This document shows, one piece after another, positions 46,498 through 57,600 of a stretch of DNA of 64,000 nt. Each line of letters opens with the position of its first letter. Position 1 is the stretch's first letter. This DNA is from Lonicera japonica. Taxonomy: Eukaryota; Streptophyta; Magnoliopsida; Dipsacales; Caprifoliaceae. The notes under the pieces were generated by a model that saw only the letters and a list, made by a program, of their open reading frames with translations, did not search any database and had not been told where the DNA came from. The position numbers and the translations under genes are program-made. The stretch spans positions 4,628,501 to 4,692,500 of the forward strand of contig CM038469.1 in assembly GCA_021464415.1 (NCBI GenBank). The letters are read 5' to 3'.

Positions 46498-46640
46498 CCC
46501 ATACAAATTATGTTCCTACCACAAAGATCATGGTCATATGACCAAGAAATGAAAATCACTCAAATTTTTTCTCGAAGACTTACTCAAGAAAGGGCACATT
46601 AAGGAATTTGTTAAGGAGCTGGCCAAGCAGAATAATGAAA

Positions 46641-47560
46641 TCTTTCATGCGTTTGAATCGGTCCTTCGAGCATACCGAACGGTCCTTTGCACTCCTAGAT
46701 TGGTCATTGGCACTCCGAGGCTAAAATCCATTGCTATATAAGCTAGAACAAGTTTTAAGACACAGTTTTGTATTCACTAAGGTATATTTTTCATTAAATT
46801 CGATGTAGTCTTCATATAAATAACGCGTATGTGTACACATTTGTTTATATTTCTTTAGATAATATGTAAATACCACATTGCATGTCTAAATAAGCCGAAT
46901 TAGACCTTGAATATCCCTAAACTACATAAACTACCGTAGGATTTGTTTACTACTTTTCTACTTTCCATTTGTATAAATTGTGTATCAAAAAAATTGGAGA
47001 AAATTGGATCTTGACGCTTAAGACCGATAGGACCTTTTGTAAATTCTCCTAAGACTAATAGGTCTAGCACATAGGACTAATTGGTCCTTCTGTATTTTGA
47101 GCAATTTTTTCATCCGAAGCCAGTAGACTTTTTCCATGCTAAAATAGCAACGCATGCACATGTATCTGACCTAAAAAAATAGGAAAACAATGTAAAAATA
47201 TGAAATCAAGCATATTAATTTAGAAGTAGAAAGGGTGATTTGGGTGCCTAACACATTCCCATCATCGTAACATAGTAACTGGTTTTACTCTAGTTATATA
47301 TATCGTATTTGTACCTAAAAGGGATACAAAATACACATTTTGTCATTTGTTTTTGAAAAATGTACATCAACTCTAAACATTATAAAAGAGGAGTGAGTGA
47401 AAGGCTCAATGCCCCAAGAGGGGAGATGGGGGATGGGTTCCTTCTGGATTCTCGCAGGGACCTCTAAGGATAAATATCGATAAGAGCTTGGGCACTCCAT
47501 TGATATTAAGACTAGGGGATTTCCCAAAGATAGGGTATATAAGGACCTCAATTTTTTTGA
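46641..47560. other. Retroelement-derived or intergenic DNA, unresolved
   Basis: Downstream of the gag remnant. Contains repeated phrases such as 'ggtccttt' and 'actaat(a/t)ggtc' (46650-46740, 47020-47100) that may be LTR-derived. No coding assignment. Confidence 0.35.
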
Positions 47561-47823
47561 GGCTAAATGATCAAAAAATACAACGAACTTTACACTTTTT
47601 TACAAAATGAGTAACATAATTTTTTTCGACAATTTTGACATCAAACTTTTAATTTGTTTTCATTTTGGGCACAAAATCACCAATAGTTCATTGTCAAAAA
47701 TAAAAATGTGTGACCAAAGTTAAAACAAATTAAAAGTTTGATGTCAAAATTGTTGAAAAAAAGTATGTTACCTAATTTTTGTAAAAAAGTGTAAAGTTTG
47801 TTGTACTTTTTGATCATTTAGCC
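47561..47823. mobile_element. Foldback MITE with arms of about 115 bp
   Basis: Both ends read GGCTAAATGATCAAAAA inward, and the arms match for about 115 bp, leaving a short central loop. The flanks are T-rich and similar (tttttttga and ttttttatt), consistent with but not proving a 9-bp MULE-type duplication. Confidence 0.72.
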
Positions 47824-48399
47824 TTTTTTATTTTAGAATGTAACAAGGATAAGTACTTTTTGGTAGACAGTTCCCTCAGAAATGAAGAGAATAAGTAAAT
47901 GGTGAAATTTTTAAAAGACAACATAGGGAAACAAATTGCTGTGCAAGCTATTAGATGAACCAGAGAAATAAGTCAGAAGTTAAGTAAAAAACGAGAGGAA
48001 AAGGAAATGAAAGGAAATATCAAACCTTCAAATGGTTATGCACAACATTAAACTTAAGTTGGCTGAAAGATTTGCTAGAGTGTTGCTCCAAGTCGGCCTC
48101 TTTTGTCAACCCAGCTAGCAGACCAACTACTACAGTTGGACTTGTATACAGGGAGTCAGACTCTCATGCCAATCTCGACCCAAGCCACCAGCAGTTCCAC
48201 CGACCTCCCACCAGCTTCCTCAATTGAGGTTGTCAGGTCAACCACATACACCACATTGTGACGACCACCTTCGGCAAGGGTGTTTTTTTATTGGTAAGAG
48301 GGGCACTTGGGGGGTGCCTCATATTTCACCCAATTTTTTTTTTCTAAACCCATAACGAATGGGCTTTTCTTTTTGTCTTTTTTTCCTTCTGGTAGGTGG
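47824..48399. other. Spacer, no gene recognised
   Basis: Mixed-composition DNA. The Pro/Ser-rich frames around 48110-48260 are broken. Confidence 0.4.
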
Positions 48400-49474
48400 A
48401 AGGAAAGTGGATGAGCTATGGACAACCTTAGTATTGGCCTGAAGAGCTCATGCTCTTGGACTTGGGAGGCATGCTACTATCTTTAACAAGTTTGTCAAAA
48501 AGCTCCCTAATGGAATGATCTGTGGGAGTTTTGGAGTCTTGACTGTGGTCAGGGAAGGTTAATTTAAACTCCATTGTCTTTCGATTGGGCTAAGGATGTG
48601 CCTCCGAGCTCAAGATCAAAATTGTACCTCCTATAAGTAGTGACTTCTCATAGAATTCCAACAACGACCGGCTCTACTATTGCTTTGTTGACCGTAACAC
48701 TAAACAAAGTATGTCTTGGCTCGGAAGCTTAAACATAGACTTTCTGCTTGTTTTCAAGCTGTTGGGGCCTTTTATTAGGACCCAACCAATCAAGCTAACC
48801 ATGCCTTTTATCGATCTTGTTTCTGTCTACTAGAGCATACCTGAGTAAATTATGGGTAGCTCTTGGGCGGTGTTCAATTCTCTCTAACCGAGAACCGTTA
48901 TAACAAATGACTATATTAATGGAATCCCAATTAGCATGATGATATCTGGTTTTTTTAGGAGACACCGTACAAAACTAGTAGAGTGTTACATTGAGAAATA
49001 AATAGTTAAACATTTATATAAAGATAGTAGAAAATAAGGACCCTTACCATCATGATTACTTGGACTCAGTTAAACACTTAACAAAATTTTAAGCCCAGTT
49101 TCGAGCCTGGAACTAGAATCTTCTTAGGTTTTGTAAATAATGACAAAGGGAATAATAGTAAAAATTTTCATGTGGGTCATTCTCACCCTCATTATCTTAT
49201 AGAGCAGAGTTAGAGTTCAACTCATCTGGCACAAGGACATACTGTTAACCTTCATCACATCATATAGCAGAGGGTCGAAAGGCAACCTAAGCCCTGCTTG
49301 CTCGAAGAACACCGTATAAATGGCTATTTCTCCATCTCTGGGAAGAAGGGTTGTATTATCCCTTCCATCTGGAACTATAACTATACACCCATTCAGAATT
49401 AATCGTTGGGTAAAATTGACTAGTCCTTCATAAAAGATAATAGGAAATCTGGTTATGATTACTAGGGTTTTTTA
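48400..49474 (-). pseudogene. Gypsy-type transposon remnant on the - strand
   Basis: From 49440 downward the - strand reads RLILNGCIVIVPDGRDN, then GEIAIYTVFFEQAGLRLPF and DPLLYDVMKVN. This fits the plant 'putative gypsy type transposon' domain (PF04195-like), which typically contains an EAxFxxGLRLPLHP stretch. It then decays with stops. Farther down (48400-48550) a charged Ser/Lys-rich segment (IRELFDKLVKDSS) may be the same gag-like protein. It is cut off by the probable solo LTR at 49480. Confidence 0.55.
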
Positions 49475-49479
49475 CCCCT

Positions 49480-50932
49480 TGATGTGCTAAGAAATTGATA
49501 TATTATAGCCGACTAATTTATGTTTTGGATAGCGTATATTATTATATTTGTTGTGTTTTTAGTGCTTCTCAAGTGCTTAAAATTAAATGTAGAATATTAG
49601 CTTTTGAATGGAGTAATTCGGAGATAAAGTGAAAAAGTTATAGCGAAAATAAATTTGGTGAAAGAAATAGAGAGGCAATATCTGGGCTTAAAACAAAAAG
49701 AAGTAAAATATATTATCAAGGAGTTGTGTTGTTTAGTTGGATAGAGTAGCGGGTGTTCACAGGCAAGACTTCGGTTCAATAATTTGAAGCTTTATTTGTT
49801 TTTATTAAAGCTCAAATGGGTTGGTCTATTTGGCATTAAAATTAAGGAGCCCAAGCCCATTTAACCCAATGTGCAAGCCAAGCCCAAATCAATTAAATCA
49901 AGGCAGCTAATCAATCAAAGTCCATTAAGCTCACCTACTGCAGCCGCATCATCAATTATAAAAGAAAGGGGGAGGGCTGCGTAGGAGGATCATCATGCAC
50001 AGCTGTAACTTATTTTATTTTTCTATTTTAATTTTTTCCCTCTCTTCTTTCGAGGCACTCTTATATAGAAAGAGAGTTGCAGACTGTTCTTTTTTAATTT
50101 TTTTTCTGTCGATCCTCTTCTCTTCTTTTTGGGTTTTTATTATTGATTGGATACTTGTGGATTATTACAATTAATTCAGAATTATTATTTTATTCTTTAA
50201 TTTATTTGCGCGTATTCGAGTAACTACTTTATTTATTTTTTTGTTATTCATTAATTATGTATTGTGTTTTATTATAAGCATAGTAGGCTAGATTATTTTC
50301 TGGGGTTGAGGATTAGTATCTTTGGTTGATTTTCTTGCACATATTCATACTAATTTACTATACCAAATTAATGCTTTCATGTTAAAAATAATTTCTTCAT
50401 ATTAAATGTCTATTTTAATTGATAAAAAATAAGATTAGATTTTCATTATAATTTGTTGGATTTAATTTATGATTTGTTAAGAGTAGATATAAATTGTGTT
50501 TTGATGGATATAGTGAATGTTTTGATCTTATACATACTTTTGGCTATGGAAAAATTAATAATTAGATTTTATAAATTAATTGGGTTTAATTTGATTTTAT
50601 TTTTCGCAACTAATAAAGTCGAGAGGCCAAATTAGTACGAGACAAAAAGTAGAGTTTATTGGACATGGATATTTGAAACATGATATCAAATATATGACTC
50701 TACCACCCTAATATTTTATTAATTGAGTATTTTATTAATTGATTATTTTATTCGTATTTTTAGTTGATAAATCATCCTACTAAATTTCTAAGCTAGATTA
50801 GGAATTAATTATAATTAGTGAGTGAGATGCGTACGTTCCATCCATCAAGTCCCTAGGGTTCGACCTCGCTCTTGCCTAAGCTATACTAGTATCCGATTTG
50901 TTTACTTACAAGTAATTAAAACATTCGTAGCA
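49480..50932. repeat. Probable solo LTR of a gypsy (Tat/Athila-like) element
   Basis: Begins TGATGTGCTAAG and ends GTAGCA, with flanks CCCCT and CCCCC (4 of 5 identical). Internal phrases fit this class as I remember it: 'gaatggagtaattcggagat' in the first part, and near the end 'tccctagggttcgacctcgc' followed by 'tatactagtatccgattt'. A (c)ttatataga TATA-like motif lies near 50070. No internal polyprotein follows. Confidence 0.5.
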
Positions 50933-52701
50933 CCCCCAAACTCATTGCAATATGAAATAAAAATGAGAAACTTTCTCAAGGAAATTCAAGATTTAGATGA
51001 GAAGAAAATGACTTACAATGAAAGTCTTTTCTCTTGCCTAAATAATGGAATCACGACATAGGATTTTGAGCATTTTTGGGGAATAGAGTAAGGGAATAAG
51101 AAAGAGCTTTGGATTTTCTTTGACGGATAAAGATTAAGTAAAGAAAAGATGAAGAATTTTTTTGTTTTAAAATTTTCTTTCAACGGTTTCTCTCATTAGA
51201 AACCATTCCCCTACGATGAGAAACATGAATTGCATGTCACACTTATCCTTCTGCCACAAATTAAAAGAAATAACTAGTCTTAAGGAGCCACATGGAAGGA
51301 TGTGAACCAAGAGAAAGTAATATTTCACTGGAAACAAGCGTTTGACCTCCACAGCTTGGGTGAATATAAGGTACTAGCTTGGTGTAATACCGCTTATTTT
51401 GTTTGTGTTAATCCTCATCTTGAACCTAATTGGGGCTTAATCTCCATGGGAGGAGTGAATTTTTGTTTCGAAACCTTCGTAGTCAATTTGTCATTTTTAA
51501 CAAGTCATATTAATGATATTATATATGCGTGCATGGTTAGAACGCATTTCGAGAAGCCCTAGTCGAATTTGGTGGCTAACGGTGAAAATTAAATTTTTAC
51601 CGAAATGAGTTTTTAGTCAACTTTGAGAGGTCATAATTTTCTCATACGAATTTCAAATGACTCCCTGTTTGCAGCCAGAGTTTCATCTATTTCCCTTCTA
51701 CAAGTTTTGTGTCTAGCCCGAGTTAAGATAACATCATTTCGGAAGTCAACGGAGCATGACAAAGTGGGACTTTGTGTAGAATTCCTCTGATCGATCAGAG
51801 CTGGGCAGCAGGGTGAAACATGATATTTTTACTAGATATTTATCTCCTTTCACCCCATTTTTCTTTCCCATTTTGACCACAAGCCGTGAGAGGGTGGAGA
51901 CGACATATATTGATCTCAATAAACCTAGATCAAAGACAAATTACCATAAGAGGAAGCTAATGATTGCAAATCCGTAGAGGAAGGTGATGATAGCGGCAAT
52001 AGCTCAGACTTGAGGTTCATGCTAGAGCATCGTAGCATGTGATTCCGACAAGAGAGAAGACGTTGACAATGAGTTTTGGGGATTAATTACGATGGATGAG
52101 AGGGGAAATGAGCGAGTTGTAGACATTTAAAGAACACAAGATGGAAGCTTTGTGGTGATTGGGTATGAATTTGGGTGGTGGTTCTTTAGATTTGAATAAA
52201 TTTGGGTGTTGGATCTTATGAAGTGAAATAAAGATTTGTTTGTTATTTTTTTTTCTTTTTGTATATTTTTAATAAAAAAAACCAATTGTCAATATATAAG
52301 TAATCCAATTCATTGCCTTTATAGTTTGCTAATAAAATAAAAAAAATTCCATGTGTAAATACATTATAGGTTGGATTTATATTTTGCTTCATTTTTTTTC
52401 CTTTTTGTAAGTTTTTAAATGATTGTTTTGGCCTTCATTTAAACCCACGTGCCTTGTACATGTGTATTTTTCTAAAGTTAACTGCTAATTTAAAGTTTGT
52501 TCTCAGGCTTGCTTAAAAGCTAATTCATATTTCAACAAAAAGCTCTAGAAAATCTAGTTTCTAACGCAACAAACAATTTGTAAATTGGACCTTTGCAGGG
52601 GAAGTTTTGACCATTTGATAAATGTATGTCTATTGACTAAACACTCAAAATTTGACTTTTGGACTCTCCAGCTTCTTTTTAACTAATTCATTTGTATGTA
52701 T
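50933..52701. other. Spacer, no gene recognised
   Basis: Open frames at 51167-51352 (-) and 51302-51562 (+) are hydrophobic and unrecognised. No transposon ends were seen. Confidence 0.45.
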
Positions 52702-53246
52702 TTTTATGTTGAGTAAATTATCTTAAAGGTGCTTAAATTATTAATTTTGACTTTTAAGTAAAATTTTATCTCATTTAAATATTTAAATTATTTATCTGGT
52801 TTTAAATTGACCTTTCTATTCATTTTACACTTAACTTGGATAGAATCAAGGATAAAATTGTCATTTCAATTAAATATTTTAAAAATTATAATTTTAATTA
52901 GATTTAAAAATATTATAATGGAAAAATATAAAAAAAAAATGAAAGGAAAAGGAACAGAGAGAGAGTGATCCATCTCCTCTGCACCTCCACCACCACCACC
53001 TCCTCCCCTCCACCACAGACCCAATCTCTACTCCGAGCAAACGCCTCCACCTCTATTCCATCTTTTTCCCTTTATCATCAATTTCATCTTCTATTCTTTT
53101 TCATCATCATCATCCCTCAAAAAAAACCCTAATTTCTATCTCCCCCCTTAGCTAGTAAGCCAAACCAACAATGGCATCCTAAAACCCCAACCCCAGAACC
53201 CACAATCACGACACCTCCCCTTAGCTAGTAATTAGCCAAACCAACA

Positions 53247-53468
53247 ATGGCAGCTTTCGATTTTGCAAATGAGAAGTTTACTAATGTGCTCCTGCCTCGT
53301 GATCTTGGCTACGGTAAGCCAAGTGTTTTTGTTGAGTGGTGGGTGTATCTTGGTGATACTAATGTATACGGCTTTGTTGGAGTGAGTGAGAGTATTGAAT
53401 ATGAATGGGTTGTTTTCGACAAGGAAGGAGGACGGTCGATTTCACCGACGAGAGATGCAGCAAATTAG
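53247..53468 (+). pseudogene. Gene-like fragment inside the MULE, possibly F-box-associated domain
   Basis: A 73-codon frame from an ATG reads MAAFDFANEKFTNVLLPRDL, then VFVEWWVYLGDTNVYGFVGV and YEWVVFDKEGG. The pattern FDFANEKFTxVxLP resembles the repeated unit of plant F-box-associated interaction domains, which recruit substrates to SCF ubiquitin ligases, but the piece is far too short for a gene (usually over 300 residues) and has no F-box. A duplicated leader phrase 'ccaaaccaacaatggca' occurs at 53160 and 53234. Function unlikely; similarity is from memory only. Confidence 0.38.
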
Positions 53469-53781
53469 CCGGAGAAAAATGGTGAAAACCCATCAAAGTA
53501 GAAGTTGGTGAAGCATTGATGGTAAAACTCTAAGTTGCTTAGGCAAATGGGCGAAGAAACAAACCTTTCTCTTACAATTATTCCCATCTTTGCAATCCTC
53601 GGTTCGGTACCTCGCTGGGTGGAGCCAACACTCAAAAACTCTGTGAGCAAATTCACAGTTATCGCCACGTGTGCAGTTTCCTCATTGAAAATCGGAGCAG
53701 AAGGCGCCGGAGTAGTGGTACTGGTGAGGGTCCTGGCAGCAAGCCTTTTCGCCCGGGTGGGCAGAAAGGCAGACTCTCTCT

Positions 53782-54382
53782 TAGGGGTGTTGTCAGAAAT
53801 CCGAAAACCGAACGAACGAACCGAACCGATCCGTTGCGATCCGAAATTTCCCGAACTGAAAAAAAAACCGAAACCGAAATCAAAAACCGAAACCGAAACC
53901 GATTGATTTGGGTCGGTATGGGTTGGGGATTCGGGGTCCCCGAATTGGACCGAAAAAATCGAATCCTTTAAAAAAAATATTTGCTAACTTAATGTAATTA
54001 CTTAAGTTGTCTTATAATACGTTGAAAAAAAAAGAGTAAACTTTCTTACAACATTTACATTATATAAATGACCCAACCCTATGAATTATTTACATTTATA
54101 AATAATTACTTAAGCTAATTATTAAAATAAATACATTATATAATTTTTTTGTAGCTCCTTTTGAGTGAATTTATATTTTTAGTGCAATTTTGAACTAAAG
54201 TTTTAACAATACAAAAAAAACCGAATGGGACCGAACCGGACCGAAACCGAATAATTTGGGGAGGGTTTGGGTTTCATAGGTACGAAAACCGAAACCGAAC
54301 CGAACCGAAACCGAACTATAAAGTTTGGAGAGGGTTTGGGGTACCCTAGTTTCTATCCCGACCGAAACCGAAAACACCCCTA
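53782..54382. mobile_element. hAT-type MITE (TAGGGGTGTT), 601 bp
   Basis: Ends TAGGGGTGTT and AACACCCCTA are inverted. Both flanks are CTCTCTCT (53774-53781 and 54383-54390), consistent with an 8-bp duplication though a CT microsatellite makes this weaker. The interior is packed with ACCGAAACCGAA-type repeats on both sides of an AT-rich core. Confidence 0.72.
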
Positions 54383-54653
54383 CTCTCTCTCTCTCTTTCC
54401 TTTTCCTTTCTTTTTCTTTTCTTCAGAATATTCTTTAAATCTAATTAAAATAATTTTTTTTAAAATATTTAACTGAAATGATAATTTTACCCATTATTCC
54501 ATGCAAGTTGACACTCAAATTGGACAGAAGGGTCAAGTTGAAACTCGGTCAATAGTTTAAGTATTTTAATGAGGTAAAATTTTATTTAATGCTCAAAGTG
54601 GAACAATATACTAATAATTCAGAGACCGTTAGGGTAGTTTAATCTTCTATGTT

Positions 54654-57600
54654 TTTAGGCACATGATGAGTTCTAATAGTGTCAAAGTATCAACATTTTT
54701 AATAATTCGTTTACAATGAAATCAAATACAAGATATGAGTTCACCCCTAATTGAATTGAATCATATGTGCATATAAGAATATCTTGATCTAATTAATAGC
54801 ATTGTTACAGTCCAATTATGGTGTTTGTGTTTGTTAACTCTCTCTCTCTGCATGACAACCTAGAGCGGAAGAAACATGCGACTAGTGGGAGCTGAAGCCC
54901 CCCACTTAGATTTGGATTTTTTTTCATAGTATGTATTGTATTTTTATATTTTTACAGAGGCCTTTTTGTGAAATCAAAACTATGAAGTTTTTCCCGTAAA
55001 ATATTTAGGACACTAGGGTTTGATTTGTAGTTATTATTAAAGAAGATTGATATCCACTTTTGATTCCACTAATTATAAAGAAAATTGATATTAACTTTCA
55101 ATATGTTACATATTGTAGGTTTGCCCCTCGTATAAGATTCTATCAATTGATTTATTTAACAGTCAAACAAACAATTAAATTTAAAGATTACTATATATTT
55201 GTAGAGTAAAAAATACATAGACCCATATTATGTTTTCAAAATTTATCTTATCTTCTTATTTTTAATTAAATAAAATGAACAATTAAGTCTCTTTCTTATA
55301 ATTATAAATAACAAAAATCTCCCCAACTCTTAGGAAAAATGCATAAATTATATATGAAAATGTATGAATTTGTTAAGAAAAAAATAACTCTTAACATTTA
55401 GTAAGTAATACTAAAAAACATTGAAAATGAAGATATTTTTTAATATTTTCAAAATATGTTGAAGTCTTGTAAAAGGATTTTCGAAACTTTTTTTTCCTGA
55501 CATCTCTTTATATAATAGATGTAATATACAATTTTTTTTTGATCTTATGACTCCTTATAAATAAAAAATTTATTTAGTGTTAATTAAATATTCACTAAAT
55601 TAAAATTCTGCTTCCGCAACTTATGATAACATTGATATCACACTCCTTTTAGCAATCAAATATTAATTAATGGACATAACTCACAACTCCAAACGCACTT
55701 ATACTATCTAAATCATCATAATTTTTTTCACAATATATACAAGCATATACTGATACATACTTTAACTTGGAACAATAGACTTTTAATTGATAGCTAATTT
55801 ATTTTCTTTCTTAAACTATAAAGTTGTACAAAACTTCGTTTTGGGTTAATAATAAACAAATTTTTTTTTCAAAATTCTTTAAAAAATGAATTGATGTAAC
55901 TACAAATTCTAACATGTTGACATCATCAACTAAGTCAACTAATTAAATAATATTTTTCTACAATATCTAGTAAACTTCCAAATATAAATCTATTTTAGAA
56001 ATTCTAAATACATGCAGGTCTTCGAGTTTGGGAGAAGGAAAAGGGGTTAGATAGAGAGGGGCGTAGCAACGAATTATTTTAAGTGATAGCGATAAAACAA
56101 TGCACAATAAAATAAAATAAAATAAAAAATTGGGTACTTAATTGATTCATATCGTTATCATGAGAACAATCAAAATCCTCCCCAGCTAGTTCTAGAATTT
56201 TTCATATTTCAAAATCATTTCGTAATAGTCTTATCATCTATTTATCTTATAATTGATTTTCTTCGTACACAGCTATGTCATCATTCATACATGTCGTTAT
56301 GAGGAAAGATATTTTTATAATATAAATGGCGGAATATGTGATGAAAATTTGTTTCGTCACAACTAATAGAGATAAAATTGGGTTTCGGTCACTAATTAAT
56401 TAAATAGTTTGTTATACCGAGTGCCATATAAAGTGTAAACGTCAAAGAAAAAAAGGAAGAAGAGAGAGATAAGGGTTTTGGTAAATGTTAAGTCAGTTTA
56501 TCTTGATTATAATTTGAGTAATGCAACCAGCACTCCAAATGAATATTTTATCTGTTCTAAAACTATCCTTTAGTAATACTTTACATGTATTATTTTTAAT
56601 ATACTGAGCCTAACCCCTATCTGATTTTTTAATATTATATATAAATTTTTTTTAGAAAGTTGAGTGGAGCCTACATTGGCTCCATTCTTAGAAGGAGCTA
56701 GATTACCGAGAGTCGAATTTAAGATCTCTCGAATACAATTAAAATCTTTTCCTACTTAATTTATGCAACAGATTTATACTCAACATTATTAAGTAGTACT
56801 AAATAAAAAACTTAAAAAGCTCATGTATACTTCCATTTTTATAAATAATAGATGGAAAGAGAATGTATTATCGAATATATTAAACGACATAAGATGTTGA
56901 AAGTAGATGGTATGACAGCAACCAAATAGGCCAGTTGTGGTCTTAATTAATGAGTATTAAATTGAAAATGTGCAAGAAAAGAAAACTTAGTGGAATACGG
57001 CGCTGTTTTTTGTTAGTTTGCATTTTGAGACAACCGAGTTAGGCGCGAAAGTAAGTTGTGGTCCTCGTGGATAATCTTTTAAATTTGAAAAGTGTGTCAG
57101 TTTAATAATATAACACGAGAAAATTGGACACACTTGTCTGTTTCCTTCTGCTGCTTCACGTGATCCATGTCAAAAAAAAAAAAGTTTTGAAACATTCTCC
57201 ATCATGAACTATGAACTATCTGTCTCTATTCTTATTTGATTGGTATAAATTTCTGTACCAAAATAAACTATAGCACTAGTTGTTTTGAAGTCGATCTTTA
57301 ATTAATAATTCATGTTTTTCACGAGGAAAATAAATAATAATTAATATAAAATATCTTAGAATATCTACAAAGACAAAATAAAAAGTACATCGTCTTGATT
57401 AAAAAGTTAAGTTTTTTAAAAAATAAAGATATTATTATCAAAGTAATAATTTTATGTTAGAGTAATTTTATCTCAATGTGTTCTTAATAAAAGATGAGAT
57501 GACTTAGTTTAGAAAAAAATTATTAAGAATAATATCTGAAAAAAAAGAAACGAAAAAAACGTAGGTATATTACTCACTAGTTTGGCGATTGGCAAGCATT

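Larger units (their letters stand above)
41815..46640 (+). pseudogene. Gypsy-type gag remnant, split by the hAT element
   Basis: Around 42055-42600 the + frames encode a Retrotrans_gag core: FVDNYKNLTEQFCARFSTN, then GLAKLMALK and RYRDVYNEI, with several stops and shifts. At 42615 it is cut by the hAT insertion. From 46498 the frame resumes with P-Y-K-L-C-S-Y-H-K-D-H-G-H, the spacer and zinc-binding part of plant gypsy gag (CSYHKDHGHMT), and KGHIKEFVKELA. Joining the two sides over one copy of CCCATACA keeps the frame. No protease or polymerase part follows. Confidence 0.78.
52711..54644. mobile_element. MULE with 9-bp target duplication, Pack-MULE candidate
   Basis: Inverted arms of about 170 bp begin GAGTAAATTATCTTAA at the left and, on the complement, GATTAAACTACCCTAA at the right. 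Flanking 9-mers are ttttatgtt (52702-52710) and ttctatgtt (54645-54653), 8 of 9 identical. The tip shares GAGTAAATT with the MULE at 1707-6050. The centre (52970-53780) is GC-richer and gene-like: a Pro/His-rich leader, an open frame at 53247-53468 and a second at 53535-53790. No transposase. A hAT MITE is nested at 53782-54382. Confidence 0.72.

Noticed and set aside
49735..49790. tRNA-like sequence (TAGTTGGATAGAG ... CGGTTCAATAATT)
   Set aside because: The arms do not pair into a cloverleaf, and the stretch lies inside the probable gypsy LTR, so a tRNA or SINE call is not justified.
51302..51562. 86-codon + frame
   Set aside because: No recognisable domain, no credible upstream start or splice partner; the composition is explained by AT-rich DNA.
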